NCBI RefSeq assembly: GCF_964340395.1
Contig: NC_135553.1
Span: 5,029,501 to 5,093,500, forward strand
Origin: Glandiceps talaboti
Taxonomy: Eukaryota > Hemichordata > Enteropneusta > Spengelidae
DNA length: 64,000 nt
Direction: 5' to 3'
The notes beneath the pieces were generated by a model that did not search any database, had not been told where the DNA came from, and was given only the letters and a program-made list of their open reading frames with translations. Shown piece after piece: positions 43,239 to 57,172 of this stretch. Within the stretch, counting starts at the first letter, position 1. Each line of letters starts with the position of its first letter. The translations under genes were made by a program, and so were the position numbers.

Positions 43239-46200
43239 ATGGCGGATGTATCACTCGACGAAGTTATTGCACAGCGAAGCATCAAATGGTCTGGCGGGCG
43301 TGGAAGGTAAGCCTGATACTTTTGATGAAAGGTGTTCGAAGAGGATGTGAATTGCCAGGTTTCATAAATGTATTCCTACGTGTATATTCGCTAGAGGATC
43401 AGAAGTTTACGCTTTAATATTTAGTGCCACTGACTATGTACGTTGACTATGTACACAATGCACGCCAGTAGCTACACTGTACAGAGTAACAGTGCACATA
43501 CAACGGAGCAATGGCCACTTGTTATCCACGTTTAATACAAAGCGCGTTTCTGCAAACCGATATAAATAGTTTCCACGTTGCGAGGAGTACACCGAGTTTC
43601 TTTAATGTCATGGTAGTTTACTTCCAAGTTCCAGTATTATTAATATTATATAATAGTAACAAGATTCTCTAGTAAAACTAGTAGTAAGAGGCCCTAAACT
43701 TAAAGTTGAGTGGCACATATTTGGTATTTCCCCAGCTCAGTGATGACTCACAAGAAAACCCAGTTTGTACCATTTTGACTCGCAACAAAACATTTTCCTC
43801 TATGCACACTGAGGTCAAACAATGCAGGTATTATGTGTGTCCACTATTTATAATATTCCTTTGTTATCATCACTGTATCAGAAACTCTTTTATATAATTG
43901 TGGCTATTGCAATGACTAAAACTAGGAATGTAAAATTAAACGTTCTCACATGATATACTTCTTTTTTTCAGGGGATCAGCAAGAGGGAGGGGTAGAGGGA
44001 GGGGACAAGGTCGAGGGGGAGGAGGGGGACGTGGGCGTGGTAATTTCAATCCACCATCACGAATTCAAGTTGCCAAATCACTCGCCAACAAAAGACGATT
44101 CAACCAGAAACCACCACATATTCAATCAAGACTGCCAGATGCAAGACAGAATATCGGCATTAGAGATGTTAGACAGAATATCGGCATTAGAGATGCTAGA
44201 CAGAAAATTGGAATGACAGACGCAAGACAGAAAATCCAACAGAAAATGAGACAAACTGATGCCAGGGAAAGATTAAATCAGAAAGCCAAGAAAACAGATG
44301 CCAGGCTGAAGTTAAATGCAAAGAGAAGTTTTGAGGATCAAACCAAACAAAGTGGTTCCATCAACATGGAAGTAAGTTATTTACTCTCATTTCATAATAA
44401 CAATATGACATATTGTAGTCTGAACTAATTCTTCACCTGTTTTCTTTTTTGAAAATTCACTCAACAATGATGTTCTGTATTGATAAACTAATTTAGTGGT
44501 AGCCACAGTTCTGGTTATTTACCAGCATTATTACATGTAATCATGGGCTTTCTAAGTTCCCTCCTAGTCTCAGTTACCCACACTCCTCTGACTTTCACCA
44601 CCATTGAAGTTTGGTGCAATGCAGGAACCAGAAGAGGTCTGGGTAACTAAGTTCTCTAAGGCCTAAGTTCTCTCTATGCCTTCATAGAGTAAAAACTTTG
44701 TTGGTAGCAATGGAAGCTAATCAGAATGACAATACATTTTTTGTTGTATAAATTTCTGTCATTATCTGCAGAGAACACATCGAATTAGCTATTTCTTGAT
44801 TTGTCCATATCTGTCTTTATTTTAATTCAGGCGGGTACACCAAAGATCACAATACAGAATCCTAAAGCAATCGTAAACACAGTTAACTTCAACGCCACTC
44901 CACAGCAACCAGCTGTACAGAGACTGAGCAACAAAGTCACTGCAAATAGTGGTGAATTAAAAATCACAACTGTCAACGAAATGGCCAGAAAGGTAAATTC
45001 AACATTTTCAGGGTGTATGTAGTGTGAAAGTATACATGCATTGTGATATATTGTTACCTCCTGTTGTCTGCATAAGGAAACACAAAACAGAAAAATGATT
45101 TAGTTGAATTACTTGAATTGTATTGTTACATACAATTGAACAGATTAGGAATTCCAGTTTGTAAAAAAAAAGAGAAGATTTTGTAATCTACCTCAGAGTA
45201 TGTACACACACATTTTGTGTATGAGTATATTTATAAGAAGTTTGTTCGATCTCTCTGAAAAATAACAAGTGGCATTGAAGAAACTGAAAGAAGACTTGCT
45301 AGCTTGTCAATACAATATCTCCAAAAGACTTGATCAATACTAAAGAGGTACAGTGTGTAACTTTTAAGAGTTTTGGTGGTTAGTGTTGTTTAATATTTAA
45401 GTATTCATAATTCCACAGGGTACATGTACTGGCAAAAGATAAACCATGCTGGTAGATCTGTCTGTAATGTTGTAACATTTCTGTGGAATTGATTTTGACA
45501 GAGGAAAGCGGCGCCTTCATTGTTAACATCATCACCAGCACCAGCACCAGCACCAATGTCATATAGTGCTTATATTCAAAGACGACAAATCAAACAAGAG
45601 TTTGAGGAGGAGGAATTTGAAGAAGAAAATGTGAAAGAGGAAATTTTTGAAGAGGATGACTTTCAGTTTGTTGAGCCTGAACCTATTCCACCCAAAATAA
45701 CAAGGATGTTACAGAAACCGGCGGCACCCCCCAAACCAAAGGCTAATGAGGTATGGCATCTACCATCATAGACTAATATTTAACAGACATTGATATAGGA
45801 CCAAGATAACTTATGCAAAATTTCCCACCTTCTTGCCAAGATTCCCAAACCTTACCAAAACCATTGTATTTTAACATTTGTTTATTACTGTATAGTAAAA
45901 TCATATCTTGTCATATTTGGTTCAGTTGTTAGGTTTTGGCATCAGTCCATTACAAGGCACTAGAATGCATATCACAAATCTACATCCAACTGTCACAGAA
46001 GAAGACATAGAGGTAAGCATCCAAGATTTGTCTTATAAGTTATAGCACAGAGTTGAGCAATATATGTATCATATACTATACTGCCTGGTAAACCGTATCT
46101 AACACAGCAAGGTAGGTGAATGAATGGGGGCTGGGGGGTCTGATTGTTTTACACCAATAATCTGAAAATAGACACATTTTTACCAGGATAGAAAATGTAC

Positions 46201-47757
46201 ACATACATATTTTATATCCCCTGTCCAAACAATAACTGCTTAAACTGTCTTCCACTTCTACTTCTACGCTAAAGCCTGTTCAGCTACCAACAAAACACAC
46301 ATACATGTATTGTACATCTATATTCTTCAATCTATATGTGTAATAGTAAGATGCAAACAAGTTATTTTGGTTCAGTGGCATCCTTGAATTACTGTAATGT
46401 TGGAAGTTCAATGATGAAAGCAGGTCCTGTTGTCCTTGGGAAAAACTGAATCTATACGCGTCACTATGTGTACTTCGTCTTATAATGATGACGATACCTC
46501 TAAATGAGTCTGATGTACAAACCGATGTGAGCCCAAGAATCAATTTGGTTTGACGAGCTTTGAAAATGATTCTGACTTCACATGTTCAGATATGAATTAT
46601 TGATAACCTTTTTTTTGCACCATCATATAGGAATTGTTTGGTGCAGTCGGTGCACTGAAGAGGGCACGGCTCCTGAAACAAGGGACAGCTGAGGTTGTCT
46701 TTGTTCGAAATGAAGATGCACTTGAAGCATTTAAAGCATATCATAACAGAGAACTAGATGGTTTACCAATGCAGTGTAAACTGGATGCATTTGGAGTTAT
46801 GTCATCGTCATCATCACCATCAGTAGCTACAAAATCATCAGTTTCAGCCCTCGCATCCAGGTAAGATTTATTCTTTTGTTTTTAGCTGTAGTTAGTCTGT
46901 AAATATATAGTCTGTACGATATATGTCACACCTATCAGCTAGCACTCAAAATGGTTAACAGATGCATGAAGACACCCCACCATGGCATACCTTACAGCCT
47001 GAGGTGTAGAAAGATTATTTTAAAAGTTTTGGAACGTGCCTCATTCTGAATACATCATATTTCAGTTACCCACTGTGTAGCCATTTCCAAACAAAACACC
47101 ATAGGAAAGAACACCAGGCCAAATATAATGTGTGTCCTAATCCTATTACTTTTGAACTATAACAAAATGTATGAGACTATCACATTATGGTTAGCAATGG
47201 TAGAGCACTGTCTATGTTGATAAAGTAATTATTAGGGGTGTAGTCTAACTGCTAGACTCTTGGGCAAGTCAATTTGTAAACTTCTAAAGTGACCACAGGA
47301 CACATAGTGCCAATGATGCTGTCAAAGGCTTGCCAAAGAGGTTCTGGCAGAGGTACTATCATCCTTGACTATTGTGCTGCAACCTTCGAACTGCAGATTC
47401 AAGGTCTCACTACAAGACTATGCAACTTTGATATTAGATGGAAAGCTTGGTCTGGTGCCCTTCAAGTACACATAAAACACTTCTAAAAGTACATGCTTTG
47501 ATGAGATGTCATCTGCAGTTTGTAATGATCATTCCCTACTAGAATTCTTAGTATTCGTCATTGTAAACAGCTAGTACAGTAGTACAGACTGTAAGTGACT
47601 ATCATATTTTGTGTTTCTTCCTTGTAGGATAAAACAGGAAACTGGCAAAAAGACACCTCCAGAAGTGGATCCTACACTTATCCAAAAAGCTTTGTTTAAA
47701 ACATCCACAGCAGGCAGTACTCCTGTACGGCCGGTTACTTTCACTGTCAAGCTGTAG
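43239..47757 (+). CDS. POLDIP3: POLDIP3 / SKAR, RRM protein of mRNA export and translation
   Basis: Seven coding exons join in phase to 441 codons: 43239-43306, 43972-44371, 44831-44992, 45502-45750, 45926-46012, 46631-46860 and 47628-47757. The N-terminus ADVSLDEVIAQR matches the UAP56-binding motif of SKAR (human ADISLDELI). An RG/RGG tract at about 20-47 is much longer than in human. Residues around 75-125 carry the family's 9-residue DARQKIG-type repeats; two neighbouring 27-bp units are nearly identical, so expansion is recent. An acidic stretch with EEEEFEEENVKEE precedes one RRM at about 306-375 (MHITNLHPTVTEEDIEELFG, AEVVFVRNEDALEAF). The C-terminus EVDPTLIQKALFK ... TFTVKL matches human. 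SKAR links spliced mRNPs and TREX to S6K1-stimulated translation; the short symbol also reflects DNA polymerase delta p50 binding. It is head-to-head with THUMPD1. Confidence 0.96.
44130..44240 (+). repeat. 27-bp coding repeats in POLDIP3 exon 2
   Basis: Tandem units like AGACAGAATATCGGCATTAG encode DARQNIGIR, DVRQNIGIR, DARQKIGMT and DARQKIQQK. Units one and two differ at very few bases, the later ones more. The 9-residue spacing equals that of the human SKAR repeats. Confidence 0.85.
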
Positions 47758-48848
47758 CCTAGCCATATTGAACACTGCCCTCTATGTTCAAATTAGAAAA
47801 GTACTTTGTGTTATAACCTCTCCTTTACATGTAGCAGAATGATTCTGCACTGTTTAGTTTACTTCAGAGAAATTTATGATAGAAAGTGTCACAGGAGAAA
47901 CTCTTAGCTTCCAAAATTTATAGACACCTATTGATCTGATTTACTTCTTGGATATTTTCTCGTCTCTGTATTTTCTGAAAAGTGAAGTTGTAAGCTCAAA
48001 AAGGAGATTGTAAGCCGTTCGGCAAATTTTTCTGTGTCATATTTTTATTGTCTTTTTTTAATGAGTCATTATGACAAACATGCAAACTAGAATACTGGGA
48101 AACAATATACATGTACCATACAGTATCAGGCTTGGTATGGTTGTGAAGCAGCATTTGTTCTTGTGGCTGTGTTTTCAAAAAACTGCGAAAAACTGAGTTC
48201 CACAATGAAGTAAAGTACAAAATAAAGGGAATCCAGTTAGTGACAGTGGATGATATTTCAAGATGGTACAATGTGTCCTCCTTTATTGCTATTGTTGATC
48301 TCAACATTTGTGTTGCTTTTCCGTAACATATACATTTGTCAGACTTTTATATAACACAAACCTTATACTGTGAACATAGATATTTTCAACCCAAACATTT
48401 TTGGTTCACAGTCTTCAACTACTTCGCAAACTCAAAAACTAATGTCTACACATTTTCTAAGCCTGGTGCACTCTTTTGAGTACAAAGAGGACATTTTAGT
48501 CACTACTTTTGTTTTCCAGCCAAAAAAAACAAAAATAAGTCTCCAGTGACATTTTCCAGGTTTACAGGATTACATAGTAGAACAGAGTGGAAATAGATCG
48601 TATTAGCCATGTTTGATCTTTGAATAGTATTGTCTCCAAGTCACAGGGTGCCAAAGATTGGTATATTTGAAAAATCACTCTACCCAGGTATGTGACTTAA
48701 CATCTACTGAGACAAAGTTTGTACAGTGTTGTCTGAATTTTGTTAAAACTTTATAAAATTGAAAGACAGGCATAAGAACTTTCTCTTAGACCTCTTTTTC
48801 AAGAGTTTAGAATTAGGGTCCATTCAAACTGGAAGTAGTATACCAAAG

Positions 48849-48883
<35 letters not shown>

Positions 48884-49088
48884 GTACCAGAGAGTACTTA
48901 CACTGATACACATGCATACTCGTGGTATTTGCACTGAAGTGCAATACCCCAAACATTATTGGATACCTGCACACAAATGATATGCAAATAAGGATGCGGT
49001 TGTTCATTTCACCCAAAAGTGTGTGATCACATAGTGTCATTTTTATGGAACTTTGTTGTTTCGAATAAACATATGTAATAATAACAAC

Positions 49089-49233
49089 CCCATGCCGCGT
49101 GAGTGCCAGTGTGGGTAATCGGGTGTATATGCACTCGTGCTTGCAGTGTTTTCTGCTACACTGCCACAGTGAACACTGCAAGCATTCATGAAAATACCCC
49201 CAGTATGTCACACTTGCACTCACGCATCATGGG
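49089..49233. mobile_element. Foldback hairpin repeat, 145 bp
   Basis: The left arm CCCATGCCGCGTGAGTGCC and right arm (reversed: CCCATGATGCGTGAGTGCA) pair over about 60 bp, including GCTTGCAGTGTT and its complement AACACTGCAAGC. The loop is about 25 nt. There is no coding capacity and no clear target duplication. It is MITE-like and would form a long hairpin if transcribed. Confidence 0.7.
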
Positions 49234-50134
49234 CTTCTGTCATAGTGTTAAGTGCTGTATTAAACTGTATACCAAAAAACATTTAGTTACACTGATTTTT
49301 CATCACAGAACCATTGTCCATGCACCGGAGTAAGACACATACATCAAGACCAAACCAACAAACCTTACACAAGGAACATGAACAAAACAAGCCTTTTTCA
49401 GGTCTTACTAATCATGTATGTTAATTTGCTGATTGTTGTATTTCAAAGTCAACATTCATGAAACTCATAGATATGTACATGTACAATGTATTATAGTATG
49501 ATGTGTCTATTTTACATTGTGAGCCAGTGTTGGGATACTCTCCACTAAAAGACTTGTCAAACTTACTTGCCTTCCAAGCTAGTACTTTCACAGATCTTTC
49601 AGTCATTTCATTAGAATAGATGAGAGTATTCACCAGACTCTTGATTTGATTGCTGATAATAGCTAACACCTTTACTGTCTCTACTTTAGATAAATTCTCT
49701 AAAATGAGATTGATTTTCAAATTAGTTGCCAAGAACTCTGTCTCCGTTTGTTTCTTAACTATTCAAGTAAGCATATGACATACTGCCTAAGCTCTCATTG
49801 ATATCAATCATTTGTTCATGGTTTTCCTACACTCAAGTTTTTTCCTGCATATCTTGTAGTATATTATATACAGTGTGCTGGATCATTTGAGTAGCTAGTA
49901 TATAATATACTGCTTGCACATTTATGTAAATATATGCAAATTAGTGTGCTAATGTTCATGCAAATTAGCAACCCCTTAATTTGTTCATCTGTAGAGAACA
50001 CTGACACTAAAGGTTACTAAAGTCAAACAATATTTTTTTTGCCAATCATGTTAACTGTCTGTCTGCTGGAAGATATTTTGCTAGTTTCAGATTCTAGTTC
50101 AGTGTCATTATGTTATTCATCACTCATTTTCATA

Positions 50135-50460
50135 ATCAGACATGTGGTTTTCATCAGCCAACCAGATTGTTGTTAACCAACACCTGTGGTTTTCATCAGC
50201 CAATCAAAGTGTTGTCAGCCAACATATGTTGTTTTCCAACAGCCGTGTTGATATCCACCATTAGATTATTCTTTCTTACATCTGGGATTGACATCAGCCA
50301 ATAAGATTGTTATTTGGGATTTCATCAATCAATCACATAGTTGTTTATGAACATCATCCAATCAAATTGTTATTTTCAACATTTGTCATTAACATCAGCC
50401 AATCAAATTGTTGTGTTACAGCATGTGATAAACACCAGCCAATCAGACTATTGTTTTCCA
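50135..50460 (+). repeat. Degenerate tandem array rich in CCAAT boxes
   Basis: Units of roughly 45-55 bp centre on CATCAGCCAATCAAATTGTT. Variants CAGCCAACCAG, CAGCCAATCAA, CAGCCAATAAG, ATCCAATCAAA, CAGCCAATCAA and CAGCCAATCAG recur. Several fit the NF-Y consensus RRCCAATSR. The array lies about 2.4 kb after the POLDIP3 stop and 4 kb before the next gene. Confidence 0.8.
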
Positions 50461-52147
50461 CAGTTATGTTTTTCAGTGACTAACCAACTACAGAGATATA
50501 TGTGAAACTTGTCATTTTCACCAAGAGTTTTTGTTGCCAATGATATTTGTGTTATCACAGTCTCAATCAATGTAATAGAAGCAGGGTTTACTTTATTTGT
50601 ATGTTTAATGTATTTGAATAAACCAATTTTGTTATCAAAAAGGTACACTTTTAGGAAAGACTAAAACCAAATGTTAATGTTAATGTAGTTTTGTGAATAC
50701 TGTAGTCTCTGTGTGTATTTAAGTTTCATATACCCTATCCAATAATATGCCAACACTTTTGTGCATGTGAAGTAAAGGTACTATTGTATGATTCATGGTA
50801 GAGCTTTCTTTATTTTAAGTCCATCATGATATAACATGTGTTAGCTTTACATGAAGATGTGTCAGTGCTTTAAAAAACTGTTTTTCTGACTATAATATAC
50901 AGGTTCAAAATGTAAGAGCGCCGTTCCATTGTCTGGTATCATGGTTATGTTGATACTGCCAACTTTGAAGTGATCTAACGAATCTGTACACTTTCTCATT
51001 TTAAGCCATGTTTTGGGTTATAATATATAATTCATGTGCTATCAGTCGTCAATTACCTGTCAACCATGTCACTGTCAGTAGCCTCCAGGAAGTAGACAAG
51101 TAAAGGGAACATTCCAGTATTTTATTCAATGTTTTACAACACGAAACTTTACAGCGGTAAATAAACATCCAAATGTGTAGGTGATTTGTAAGCAGGGTTA
51201 TCATCGGTGCACCAAATATTAGTTTCCAAAATTATTTTGTATTGATTATTCAACTATTGAACACTTTATGTTTTCAGTCACTTATTGCCTTTTGATGCTG
51301 TTGCACAGACAAGGATTGCAACCTATAACACCGAAGTAAAGCATTTTCTGTATGTACCACAATCGTTTATATCATCCATACATGTACTACAGAAAGAGAA
51401 GATAAACACACGGTAACTCCATCTTCAACTCATATTATATTACTTTATTTTTTTGTAACCTTACATGCATTTTTTTTGCAAAGATGTATGATTTGTTTTC
51501 TCTGACACAAAAACATGGAACTTAATATTAAACCCATTTATATATCAATTTGAGTTGTTATGAAAAATGAAAATGGTTGAACAAAACTAGTACCAAATAT
51601 CAAAATGTAACGACTGCTATTACCCGCATTAAAACTGAAAACATAGAGTATTGAATGAAAACTTTGTATATTGCTTTGGACCAATAAGTAAACAAAGGCC
51701 AAACTGTCTTACTTGTAACAGAATCTTGTGTGTAGTACTCTATATTGTATAAGAACTGTTTCCACCATATATACATTTTTATAACCAAACGTTAGTAGAT
51801 TAATTCAGATAAACTGTTTGATATGGAGAGTTCTAGTAAAACGTTTTTCTCCGGGGTTTTTTGGGGCTGCTACATTTCACCTATCATTCAATCGTCAAAA
51901 TATATCTTGATACCTCTCATGTACATTTTGAAATAAAAAAAGACTTTGTTACACAATAAACGAACGTTGTCTATTGAATGTTACAGTACAGTGAAAGCTT
52001 TGTGTTCTCTTGTACCTCATGTTTTCTCTTCCATCAGTGTCTATTAATCACATGATTCGTCAGATTAATCGTCACGTTTTTTAATGGTATTCAAATAGGC
52101 CTTTATACATACACAAACCGAAATAAGCGATATTGAATCCCCCCCCA

Positions 52148-52257
<110 letters not shown>

Positions 52258-52496
52258 CCTCATAATACTTTCATCCCGTATTGCCATGGTAACAATGATG
52301 TAGACCACATTATCTTTTAAGCCGTAACTTTATGGCGATAAATATTTCTTTTCCAAAATTGTTAAAATTGGTCAGTGCGTCTTTTAGTCTGTAATTATGT
52401 TCCCTTTGAGAAATATTAAAAGAATACTCTTGTGAAAAGCGGCATTTGGAACCAAGTGTTTTGATTTTTTTCATCGTGTAGTGTCTGTGTCTGTGT

Positions 52497-52580
52497 GTTT
52501 GTGTTTGTTTGTTTGTTTGTGTGTGTGTGTGTGTGTATGTGTGTGTATGTATGTGTGTGTGCGCGCGTGCGTGCGTGTGT

Positions 52581-52611
<31 letters not shown>
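52497..52611 (+). repeat. (GT)n-rich microsatellite
   Basis: GTTT units, then mostly GT with interspersed AT and GC steps (GCGCGCGTGCGTGCGTG). Alternating purine-pyrimidine sequence of this length can adopt Z-DNA. Confidence 0.95.
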
Positions 52612-54440
52612 GCGTGGAGATGATAATTAGGATGTTTATTTGGAAAACTGTTCAAATGATGGTGGGCTGATCATACAACAGCATTTAGATACTTGGTCAA
52701 AAACCTAAACTCCGAAGTTACTGGGAAAATTCATCTGAAGATTGTTTTTAGGGTGATTATGAAGAATTGCCTCAGACAATATGGCACCCTATTGTTGATA
52801 TGCAAATAAAACAAAACAAATGGGGTTTTTCAGGGCCCTGGGGTTTTTTGCCCGTCTTAAATTTGATGAAAAATTTAAACTTCCAAACAACTTGGCAGAT
52901 GTACATCCTGAAAGGAATATTCTCTGTGTGAACAGTATTCAGTATTCAAATGTTTAATTTAAAGACAGGGGATTGGCAGGAAATGACATTATGTAACATT
53001 TAGATATAGAGTCTCAAAACATATTCTATGCTCGTGGGTTGTATCAATGGACTCGACTAGTTGTGTAACAATTACTTCCACACTCTTTTCCCGAATAACA
53101 CGTTTATTGTATATACATAAGGATATTTTGTTCTGTTCTGTAATCAAATTTTGTAAGTGGGAATAAATTATTATTATTATCATTATTATTATTATTTAAA
53201 AAATGTATGTCCTTTTGTTTTTACGGGGATATTTCTTATCGTTTCCCCAAAGATTTACGTCATTCCGTCCAAAACAGTATTGGGTTTACATATTATTTTA
53301 AACATTTCATCCATAAAGTCAATCTCTCGATTATATTTTTTTTTTCGTTTGTATGTATAGTATTATATGAGGAAGAACGCCGCTTTAACAAAAAATGAAC
53401 CATTCAGATTTTTTACGATTCAAGATAGCCCGTTTATTCGAAACGTCCTTCAATTTTTTTAATGAACTAAACAATATTGTGTATGTTTAGAACGGAGTGA
53501 AGTTAATTCTTCAACTATTTGCTGTAAGTTACAACTTGAACGTATGGAGTACGAATCAATGAGAGTGTATCAATTCACTGCCACAACTACAGCGACTATA
53601 ATGAAACTTTTCACAATCAATTTTTTTACCCGAGGCTACGTTGTATGAAGAATAGAAATAGCCTTGTTAAATTCCAAATGGTATAGTTTGCGTAGTAAAA
53701 CGATTTTTTTCTAAATGAGTAATTTCCGATATCGTTAATAATTCCTCTCTCTACCGTCGTCAGGTGTTACAATTTATCGTTTCGTTTTAGATGTAGCATA
53801 TATCACGTCTCACGTTGAAATAAACCACATTGAATAATTCAAACTCTTGGTTTAATATAAAATTTGCTAGATCATGTATATTACATGCCTTATATTGTTT
53901 ATTAACCATGAGTATTGTTAAAGGGATGCTCCTCTGAGACCCTAGTTTGTTGATTACAGGGAAAATTAGATTTCCATTCTCATTAAGGAGTACGCCACTT
54001 GGAACACGTGAAACGTATTGAAAATAAGATTCAAGATGACAAGCAAGAGAATTGGCAACGGTATTACTTTGTGTCAATTTCATATAATTATGTTGATTGC
54101 ATTACCGTTTCTTTGAGGTGGATGCCCTTTGCTCGGACTTCGTGTCACCCGATTTAAAGCACTTGTGCACATTACTAACTCCCTAACAAGGTAATACTCA
54201 AATTCACATCGAGCCTAGCCACTGGCGGTTTCTTAGAACATAGTCCTCCAATAAAAACAGTTGAAGCTTTTACCGACGATTTATGAGTTAGCGATGCGAT
54301 GAGTGGAGGGGGATCGCGATCGGACTTCGCCCGTTGAAACTTAAAAGGGCAGGAGAACATCGTAACGAGTATATGTGGACCACGCCAGTGACTGAACAAC
54401 TTGTGAAGGATCCCGAGGTGTATGATAAAACTTCAACAGG

Positions 54441-56095
54441 ATGCCGCCGACGTTCTCGTTGTGTGTTATAGTTTTGATGGTCGTTCTTGCTGTTACAGGC
54501 TCTACCGATCTGGCTACTGATGAAGAGTACGACGATTATCTAGTTCAAGTTTTAGACGCTTTAGACAAAGCTGTTAGTTATCTCGGCAACGAATATACTG
54601 AAGTTAATGCCGATGTTGTCCTTGGTGTACGAATGGCTGAAGGTAAGAGAGAAATTAAATTTCTATTTTTGTACCACATTCATGTAAAAACTGTTTCATT
54701 ATTATTTTATGGTATTTGCTTTCCATCGAGTTATAAGATATCGTCGTATTTAACTGATATTTCATATCGAATTATAGTACTTATCTAAACAACCAGCATA
54801 TGTTTACATGTACATAAATTTTACATTAAATCTCGTCTTTCAACCCTTCTAGCGCCTTTGAATTTTGAAATAGTTTTTTGTGTTCTTTGATGAGATGTGA
54901 TGTTTCGTCACAGCTTTACTAATCTGTGTCTTCTACGACACCTATTCATCAGTCGCTAATATTGAAAAGCTGATATGATATTAAAGGCAGATTACCGTGA
55001 GTTTGACAAATATTATACATTATTGAGTACTCGAACTGATTAGTTTATTTGTGACGAAGACTTGCCTGCTTGACATAAATACATACATGCCTGTTTTGCA
55101 AAAATACGTACGTAATATAGGACCACTCAGTCATGAAAAATGCAAGACACACAATTTCTTCTACTTTCCCGGGGGAAAATAAATGGCATCGTCTGTTAGA
55201 AAATATGCTTTACCGTTTACACTATCGTAATTATTGAAACATTGGCTTCATCAGATTATTTATCCTGAAACGTAAAATTCACCAGAAATTGTATTCTTCT
55301 ATGGTCAGAGAAAGTGATATTGAGAAAATGATAGAAGCAGACAACTTTAGATTGATCTAGCGATGGGACCTTAGTAATTTTGAACATGAAAACGATCTAA
55401 TTCACACACCGGCCATGAAGTTAAATTGAATGAGACATAAATATGAATGAAACCACATAACATTTACATGTATATGTTGCCTCATCAACATTTGACCTTT
55501 GACATGTTTCGTCACGTTTTGACAAGACCATGCTCAAAATAAAAAGAAGTACAAACAATATTAATTTTACAGCCACAGAACATGAATGTAATGATTTGTA
55601 TTGTGACACTCAAATCTTCCCACAAAATATTGCATGGACGACAAGGCACGATTACATATGTAATATCAATTGGAGTGTTTTTATGTGATACATTTTTGAA
55701 TCAATAAAATATAAATTGCAAATAACTTTTAGCAAAATATAGCTAATATAACTACAGGGTATGGCACAGAGGGAAAATGAAACAAAGAAATCATCACTTT
55801 TTCTCAGGCGATGTCGAGCTTTTGATCACCTCATGGTTCTCAATACAATATTTTATTTATGTAACAATACTTCTGACTAAAAGGTGAACCGACCGTGACA
55901 CGCTTTGAAAACACGCGTCTGGAATAAAAATTTCCATTTCCAAAAGTTTTGTTCAGTTTCACTCATGATCACTCGTGATAATAATATTTTTCCATGGACG
56001 ATATCGTGATGATATACCCGTACCCTCGACATACTCCTTGACACAAATAAAACACACACAGAAAAACAGACACTTGCACACGCACACGCACACGC

Positions 56096-56163
<68 letters not shown>

Positions 56164-56911
56164 TAAGACACATGCACATTAAGTCCGACCATAAAATTTT
56201 ATAAACCATAATTATGCTCGAAATATCCAAATCAAGTACATGTTCCAGAATATATAATATACAAACACATTTACATAAACGATATTTTATGGTATTGACA
56301 TTGGCACTACAAGGTCATCAACAAAGTCATCATATTCTATATCATGAATAGGGTAACTCTTCTATTGAGTTCTCGTCTGACGTCATTCTGAAAAGAACAG
56401 CTATCACAAGAATACAAATCATATTTGATGGTATATTTGCATTCCTAACGAAACCTGAGGACCAGAACATCGTGATTTCGTGTAATATAAACTCAAATCC
56501 CAGCATTGCGACTAAATGGGCGTCAGTAATAAACCACTGTAATTGGATACGTGGAAATCATCTAACGCAATCAATCATAATTAAGTCAACCAGATTAAAA
56601 ATTAAACAGATAGTAGGTTTTACAAACACGTACTTTCCAAACTCAACTAATTATTCATGATTATTAGCTCCCTACAGACTTCGTCAACATATGTTTCATT
56701 TAATAAAAATATCATTCCGTTCTGGGTGCAATTATTCATATACTTATTATTATGAAATATGAGCTATCGGTGGAGATATATAAGCATCAAAAAAGGCCTG
56801 GAAAATGTAAAATCCATATCACGATTAAGAATTGATGATTGAAACATGGCTAAATTCTCACGCAGTTATTAACTATATGACGTTTTTTTTATATGAGAGC
56901 TTACTTGCAAG

Positions 56912-56983
<72 letters not shown>

Positions 56984-57010
56984 GGTCTGTCTGTTTGTTT
57001 GTTTGACTGA

Positions 57011-57090
<80 letters not shown>

Positions 57091-57139
57091 TTGACTGATT
57101 GTCTGTCTGTCTGTCTGTGTGTCTGCCTGTCTGTGTCTA

Positions 57140-57172
<33 letters not shown>

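Noticed and set aside
53787-54083. 98-codon minus-strand open frame upstream of the C16orf89 homologue
   Set aside because: No known motif, no clear promoter or splice partners; kept only as a remote possibility.
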